In this document: one piece after another, positions 59,261 to 64,000 of the stretch
Numbering within the stretch: the stretch's first letter is position 1
How the letters are laid out: each line of letters starts with the position of its first letter
Source of the DNA: Trichaptum fuscoviolaceum
Taxonomy: Eukaryota; Basidiomycota; Agaricomycetes; Hymenochaetales; Trichaptaceae
DNA: 64,000 nt
NCBI GenBank assembly: GCA_910574455.1
Contig: CAJSYZ010000005.1
Location: 6,882,001 to 6,946,000, forward strand
Reading direction: 5' to 3'
Translations under genes and position numbers: made by a program
Notes under the pieces: generated by a model
Databases searched by the model: none
Seen by the model: the letters and a program-made list of their open reading frames with translations, nothing else
Told to the model about the DNA's origin: nothing

Positions 59261-60355
59261 CTACCCTCTAACCCTCACAACCTTTCTCTTTCCTTTCCCG
59301 CCTCCGGCAGGACCTCCAATAGCATTATCAGCAGATGCAGCATTCATACCAGCCTTTATTGTGTCTACCAACACGCCTGATGGTAGCGCAGGAGAGTACG
59401 ATGACAATCTGTTTGCGAGCGGAGGTAGCGGTTCTGGAGGTTGTGGCAAGCGAGGCTTATGCACATGTTCTTGCTTGGTCGACTTCTCGGCCTTAGCTTT
59501 GCCCTTCGATTTCGCTGGGGGCTGTTTCGCCTTTGCAGCACTGCCTTTAGAAGCAGTCGTTGCTGCAGAAGAGATCTCAGGAGGAGTCGGGGTGATATTT
59601 GACATATTCGAGAAGGGCGGTTTGGGAATAAGCTCGGGTTTGACGGTTTGTATGTAGAATGAGATAGCTTCCAGAAGCTGTTTCTCTGTTTCACCAGCCC
59701 AAGCGAAAACGAACGACGAGACGCGCACAGTTAATATGATATAAATAAGAGGAATATGTACGCACTTGAGTTAATTCGCTCGTTGACCACTTTGCCGTCC
59801 CTCTTCCATTGCACACGCACACGACCCGGGTTCTCCCAATCCCGCGGATGACATTTCTGTACTTCGTGCAGTGTTCCAAGTCCTAGACGAGTCGCAGCAT
59901 CTGCTATGTCCTTGCTTAAGGGCCACCAAACTGCCTTTGCTCTTGCAATGCGTCTGCAGCCCGGTCCAAAGGGGCGTTTCGCATCTATGTATATAGGATA
60001 TATACATGTCCACCTATGGTGCAGATGTAGCATTGGAATCAATTGACTCGATAATCCAATGATGGACGTACTTCTTGTACGGAGTTAAGTCCGATACTCG
60101 TCCATGTCCTTCCTCCCCTCGCATCTGTGGAGGGATATTGAACTGTCCCATCTGTGAAGGGCTTGCCAGACCCGGGTTGAATGGATTGGAAGGCATCCCG
60201 TACATATTAGGATCATCATCGTCGTCGTCCGATTCTGAGTCTACGGATTGCAAAAGTGCGCCTTTCGACCCAGTGTTTGGAAGTGGACGGCTTGGAAGAG
60301 GCAAATCCGTATCATCATCGAATTCCTCGATTATCGGTTGCACACGACGGGACAT
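59261..60355 (-). CDS. SEC65: Signal recognition particle subunit SRP19 (Sec65)
   Basis: SRP19/Sec65 binds the SRP RNA and allows SRP54 to join, so that ribosomes with secretory nascent chains reach the ER. There are three exons: 60,355-60,072, 60,013 to about 59,766, and about 59,692-59,261. The first carries an acidic leader (EEFDDDTDLPLPSRP, then a run of Asp). Exon 2 holds the family core WTCIYPIYIDAKRPFGPGCRR and GLGTLHEVQKCHPRDWENPGRVRV. Exon 3 has KKQLLEAISFYIQ, then a long Lys/Pro/Ala-rich tail ending GGKGKRKVVRVRG, as in fungal Sec65. Junctions keep the frame (Lys-Lys-Trp and Ser-Lys-Lys). It is divergent from the JTB-like gene at 60,608. Confidence 0.93.
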
Positions 60356-60607
60356 ATTGTGGCAGATTCCAAGTAGCTTTGCAGTGTAGTCAATTAGCGT
60401 GCTTTAGTTAGGAACAGCTCGTTGTTGAGAGAGAAGCAAGACGACGTGGAGGTGAATTGGATTTGCTGAATGCATTGCATGCGGCGAATGGCGATGCCAA
60501 TGATCATAATGTTCAAGTTTCACACGGCTTGTTAATTCAAGTTCACCAACTTGAACGTTCAAAGCACAAGTTGCTTCAAGTTGTCAACCACGACCGTAAC
60601 GGAGGAA
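60356..60607. promoter_or_regulatory. Shared divergent promoter of SRP19 and the JTB-like gene
   Basis: Only 252 bases separate the two start codons. The right half holds four closely spaced words of the dispersed type (ttcaagttt, ttcaagttc, aacttgaac, cttcaagttg, 60,512-60,588), which might act as binding sites or be chance. Confidence 0.5.
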
Positions 60608-61499
60608 ATGCGTCTGTCTGCAACTTTACCTGTGCATCTGTATGCTCGAATATCGACCTTTCTACTTCGTTTGCTAACGTCAATACTTAGGATACTATTG
60701 ATTTTGTCTAGCTTGGAAGCGCGCGTTGACGCGTTCGACGACCAGCAGACCAAAGCTCAAATATATTCAGTAGCGAAGAGAGCACATACGCATGCACCGT
60801 CACTTCACCACGATGCTCATACGGGTGCAAGTCGAATCGGAGATAACTCGAACTTCAATCTAAGAGCTGACAACGACACGGAGGACGTCGTGTGTCATCC
60901 TGCTGGACGGTGTGAACCATGTCCAAGAGACGAAGTGAGAAAAGTGTTGCTCTCGTGCTTTTATTTTCGGCATTAACGACTCCTAGCTTGATGAACCATA
61001 TTGCCAACCTTTTGGGAACAGACGTCTTGTGCATTGCTTCCAGCGACATACACTACCGTCTTCTCCGGACGAACCGCATCATGACGCCCGACCGCCTCCC
61101 TTGGTAGATTTACCAGAAGACGATGAGGAGGAGGGTGGAAAGTCACCACCATATGCTGGACCGCGACAAGACGATGAGGGTGGTGATAATCCTCATTACA
61201 ATCCAGGTTCCAAGCCCCCTCAAACTTCGCTACCGGCGTACGAGTCGTGTGGGCGGATCGTCGAAAAGGAACGCGCCGATTTCTTCGAGTTTGTGCTCAC
61301 CAATGTCATCTTTGCCGCACTCGCGTTGACAGGCGTACTCATCCGGTCGGAGCGCATGCGTGCAGTACGTGCACGGAGGTTAGCAGCTCGAATAGGAGTG
61401 GGGCTAAGGAGGGCGAGCGGGAGTTGGCGTGCTATGAGCGGTTCATTTTCGAATCAAGCGGACTTGGAGAACGAGAGGCTTGTGGGCAATGGCAATTGA
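60608..61499 (+). CDS. JTB-like secretory-pathway single-pass membrane protein
   Basis: ATG at 60,608 is followed by a hydrophobic signal-peptide-like segment (RISTFLLRLLTSILRILLIL) and a lumenal part with CHPAGRCEPCPRDE. An intron (GTGAGA at about 60,937 to CTAG at about 60,987) joins it in frame to LDEPYCQPFGNRRLVHC. The pattern C..C-P...E..C.P.GN....C resembles the cysteine module of JTB proteins (inference). A Pro/Asp/Glu-rich stretch follows (PEDDEEEGGKSPPYAGP), then one membrane helix (FFEFVLTNVIFAALALTGVLI) and a basic cytosolic tail ending ENERLVGNGN. It should be a type I membrane protein of the secretory pathway. The function in fungi is not known to me. Confidence 0.7.
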
Positions 61500-62069
61500 G
61501 GATTTCGCAATGTTATAATCACTATATCGGCTGTCATGCAACTTTCTCGGTTCCGGCCACTGATGCAAGATCGACAGTACGCAAAAGTCAACCGTGACCT
61601 CCCCCGCGTTCCACAACGGTACTTCAAGATGACCAGATTAGATGTTTACTCCTAACCTGGTGTGAGCAGAGTCCGAGAGACATAATCAGGGCTCCAGTGA
61701 CTTCGCGCATGTACAAACGCTTGAACTCCTGATCTCAAATCGCTCTGCGCTGTCCCGTTTCGATAAATCTTCATCTTCCCAGTGATTTGCGCTTGGACAG
61801 GTACCTGGCGTACGGATCCGAAAGTATCCTTTATACACCGATTGTTATTGTGGTCCATCGAATGCATGGGTGTATGGGTTTCATCACACTGGCAACCCTC
61901 GATGCAGTAATTATACCTGGCGGATGAACCGATAGTGCAAGGTCTAGTCTACATGTAAAATATTAGGATATTTATACAAGTCCGTCTTAATCTATGCATC
62001 AGTCTAACTACTTCAATTATTCATTTTCTGCAACGCTATGAATTTGCTCAAAAGGTATTTAGATTAGGG
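61500..62069. other. Convergent gap
   Basis: This lies between the 3' ends of the JTB-like gene and membrane paralog D. I see no gene in it. Confidence 0.4.
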
Positions 62070-63208
62070 TTACTGCATAGTTCTAGTACATGAATCTGAA
62101 GGCAGTCCACCTCGCACGAACTGCATGGGCTTGCTAGGGATATTAGAGAAACTCCCATTCCTTGCTGCGATGTCTAGTTTTATGTCACGAAACACTTTAC
62201 ACCCCATCGCATTTTCGAGGACCATAAGTGGCACGAGTAAAGCAACGCTGAGTGTCCTGCTTATGCTCGGTGCATGGTACATCAGCGCGGTGCCTACAAT
62301 CTTCATCGTCGTTGTGAGCCTTTCATACCGAATGCGATAATGAGCACGCGTCAGTAATCTGATTGTACAACAATTGGCTTACAAGAAATATTGCTGCCCA
62401 GTGCGGAGAAGAATTTTGGAAACCTTTGGCAGACCGCCCCTTCCCCAGAAATAAGCAAAGCGGGGCTTGATTCCCTCGTCGAACGCGAAGAAGGTTAAAA
62501 TCTTCCAGGATATCAAGGCGAAGACAATCACATCATTCGCCGCTGCGGCAACGAAGCAAGTGATGCAAGCGTATTCCATCCTTTCAACCTTACAACCTTC
62601 GCCTGGAACAGGGTGTACGGCAGCTGTGGTGAATAATGGCTGTGCCACACAACTGCATGCAACGACCATCCATAGAAGGAGGAAACCGACCGTGGCCTTG
62701 CGACTCCCAAGGAATACTGCTCGAGCACGAAATACAAAGAGAAGTGACGTTGAACACATGCTGAATACGAAGAATGAGATCTCCGCATTCAGTACAGATC
62801 GGCATGGCAGAGAAGATCCAACTTTGGTACTATTTGATGAGCTATATGAAAGACCATATGTAAATGTGAGGAACTCTTACAGGAGAATAAGACAGAAGCC
62901 ACTGATTGTCCAACAGTAGATGCTCTATAAATGAGAGTTAGAATAAGGGAGATACAAAAATGCAGCCTACTAAGCGTGTGGTTAACCGACCTGGAAAGAA
63001 AGAACACAACATTCGCTAGGGAAAGCTTGGGTCCTAATAGAACCTCTATGTCTTCCGAAACATGGATTGTTATGTCCCACACGATAGCCTGCCCAATAGC
63101 GCATCAGACATTTCTCATTATAGGTCCGAGTTCAAATGTAACGCAACTTACGCAAAGCGCCGAAAGGTGAACGTATCGAGCACGGTTGGTAGAGGAATCT
63201 TCAAGCAT
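62070..63208 (-). CDS. Multi-pass membrane protein, local family copy D
   Basis: ATG at 63,208 gives MLEDSSTNRARYVHLSALC, followed by an intron with GTAAGT and GGGCAG ends. AIVWDITIHVSEDIEVLLGPK, LSLANVVFFLSR, and the short exon ASTVGQSVASVLFS follow. FGSSLPCRSVLNAE, CSTSLLFVFRARAVFLGS, GEGCKVERMEYACITCFVAAA, VIVFALISWKIL and LPKVSKILLRTGQQYF are next. The last exon starts around VGTALMYHAPS and ends with NAMGCKVFRDIKLDIAARNG. Introns and phases match copies B and C. It lies on the opposite strand about 11.6 kb from copy C, so it was moved or inverted after duplication. Closest by eye to copies B and C. The gene appears intact. Confidence 0.78.
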
Positions 63209-64000
63209 GGTACTCCTCTGAAATGTGCTCTTCAGATCATACAATCGAGTCGTTGCACTGTGAGTGGACTTTGACGATACGACCGGTAGGCTTATAAGGC
63301 GTTGAATCCACGTGAACCTTCCGATGTACAAGGCAAGCTTTCAAAACTAGTGTCCTTATCCAATCGGGAATCCAACATCGTTCAGTGCATCCTTGCTTTT
63401 GGAGTTTAGACACGTCAAAGACACCAAAAGGGACCACCTCCCTACTCGCATCAAGAGTGTCGGTTTTCCGTTGAACACTGATTGGTCGTGATGTACCGTT
63501 CTGCCAGTGAATTAAGTCGATATCAGATCCGGGAACGTCGCGAAGCTGGGTGAGACGAATTACCTGATTAACTCAAGTCATTCAAGCGCTCTACCACTAG
63601 AAAAACAGTTCGCCGAGCAGCTTGAATCAGCTCGTGTCATATTTTGAGAAGCTGCTTTGCAGACAGCAGCCCAACTTGTACTACTAATAGTAGGCGTAAC
63701 TACATTTGAGAAGACCTGGCCCAAAGTGTGAAAACATTAAGTTTATTGTTTTGAATGAGTTCGGATGAGAAAACCCGAGAGCTAAAAGGCACACTAATAC
63801 GTACCCAATGAACGCCGACAGACTACGCGCAATAATCAGGTGGATGAGCGAAGTAAACATGGTTTGATTACCTTAGTACGTGAGATGAGGGAGCTATGTG
63901 GATGATGAGTCAGTCAGGTCACCAGGGCTTCCGGAATTGGCTGGACTTCAACTTCAAGGAGTGCACATCAAGTGTCTTGTAACTCATCCCTCCCGATGGC
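63209..64000. other. Right-edge region, no supported gene
   Basis: No gene is visible. Near 63,585 the minus strand shows a tRNA-like A-box word (tagtggtagagcgc) without a matching B box. The palindromic words tctgccagtgaa (63,501) and cttcaacttcaagg (63,947) occur here. Confidence 0.35.

Noticed and set aside
63540..63600. tRNA-like A-box word on the minus strand (tagtggtagagcgc)
   Set aside because: No B-box (GGTTCGANTCC-like) follows at the right distance, and the anticodon stem does not pair.
1..64000. CRISPR arrays, bacterial operons or ribosome binding sites
   Set aside because: The window is eukaryotic (spliceosomal introns throughout); no regularly spaced direct repeats of CRISPR type were seen.

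Overview
The window looks like nuclear DNA of a filamentous basidiomycete, most likely a mushroom-forming Agaricomycete. Its genes are split by many short introns (about 50-60 bases, GT...AG). It carries families I associate with that group: a DUF6533-type membrane protein, a flavodoxin-fold quinone reductase with a cysteine-containing start, F-box/LRR-like proteins, a DUF2235 hydrolase and TauD-type dioxygenases. It also has complete eukaryotic housekeeping genes: a fungal three-module alpha-aminoadipate reductase (LYS2) and SRP19/Sec65. No species can be named from the sequence alone.

Layout. Bases 1-27,400 are gene-poor and scarred. They hold an unrecognised two-exon gene (554-2663, minus), a trypsin-like (PA-fold) protease gene with a damaged 5' end (3436-4792) and a fragment of a second copy (5340-5558). 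Next come a wrecked BCS1-like AAA ATPase (6147-7202) and a DEDDy 3'-5' exonuclease gene with one frame break (8112-8968). After these lie remnants of a duplicated element (9300-10085, 12925-13248, 15051-15180), an intact DUF2235 hydrolase (10443-12750), a small intron-rich unknown gene (16498-17421), a WrbA-type quinone reductase (19105-20183), an F-box-like gene (22155-23501, minus) between two copies of another repeat, and an unrecognised multi-exon gene (24831-26826).

Bases 27,459-31,992 carry an intact LYS2 (lysine biosynthesis), followed by a strikingly perfect inverted repeat (32,624-33,011). Then come a DUF6533-type membrane protein (33,129-35,226), a large type-B carboxylesterase (37,019-39,816), two tandem TauD-type dioxygenases on the minus strand (40,472-44,359), and three tandem genes for one multi-pass membrane protein family (45,605-50,447, plus). 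An F-box/LRR-like gene (50,867-52,804, minus), a GH18 chitinase (56,861-58,776, minus) and SRP19 (59,261-60,355, minus) follow. SRP19 is divergent from a JTB-like secretory membrane protein (60,608-61,499, plus). The fourth member of the membrane family lies at 62,070-63,208 (minus).

The genes are mostly independent, with no operons. The only grouping that looks functional is SRP19 and the JTB-like gene, two secretory-pathway-related genes sharing a roughly 250-base divergent promoter. The main themes are local duplication (protease, TauD pair, four membrane paralogs, two repeat families), decay by small frame breaks in the left third, and short palindromic words (TTCAAGTT/AACTTGAA, GACTCSGAGTC, CACTGSCAGTG) scattered between genes. 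All coordinates and splice sites were read by eye; multi-exon totals that divide exactly by three are noted as support.
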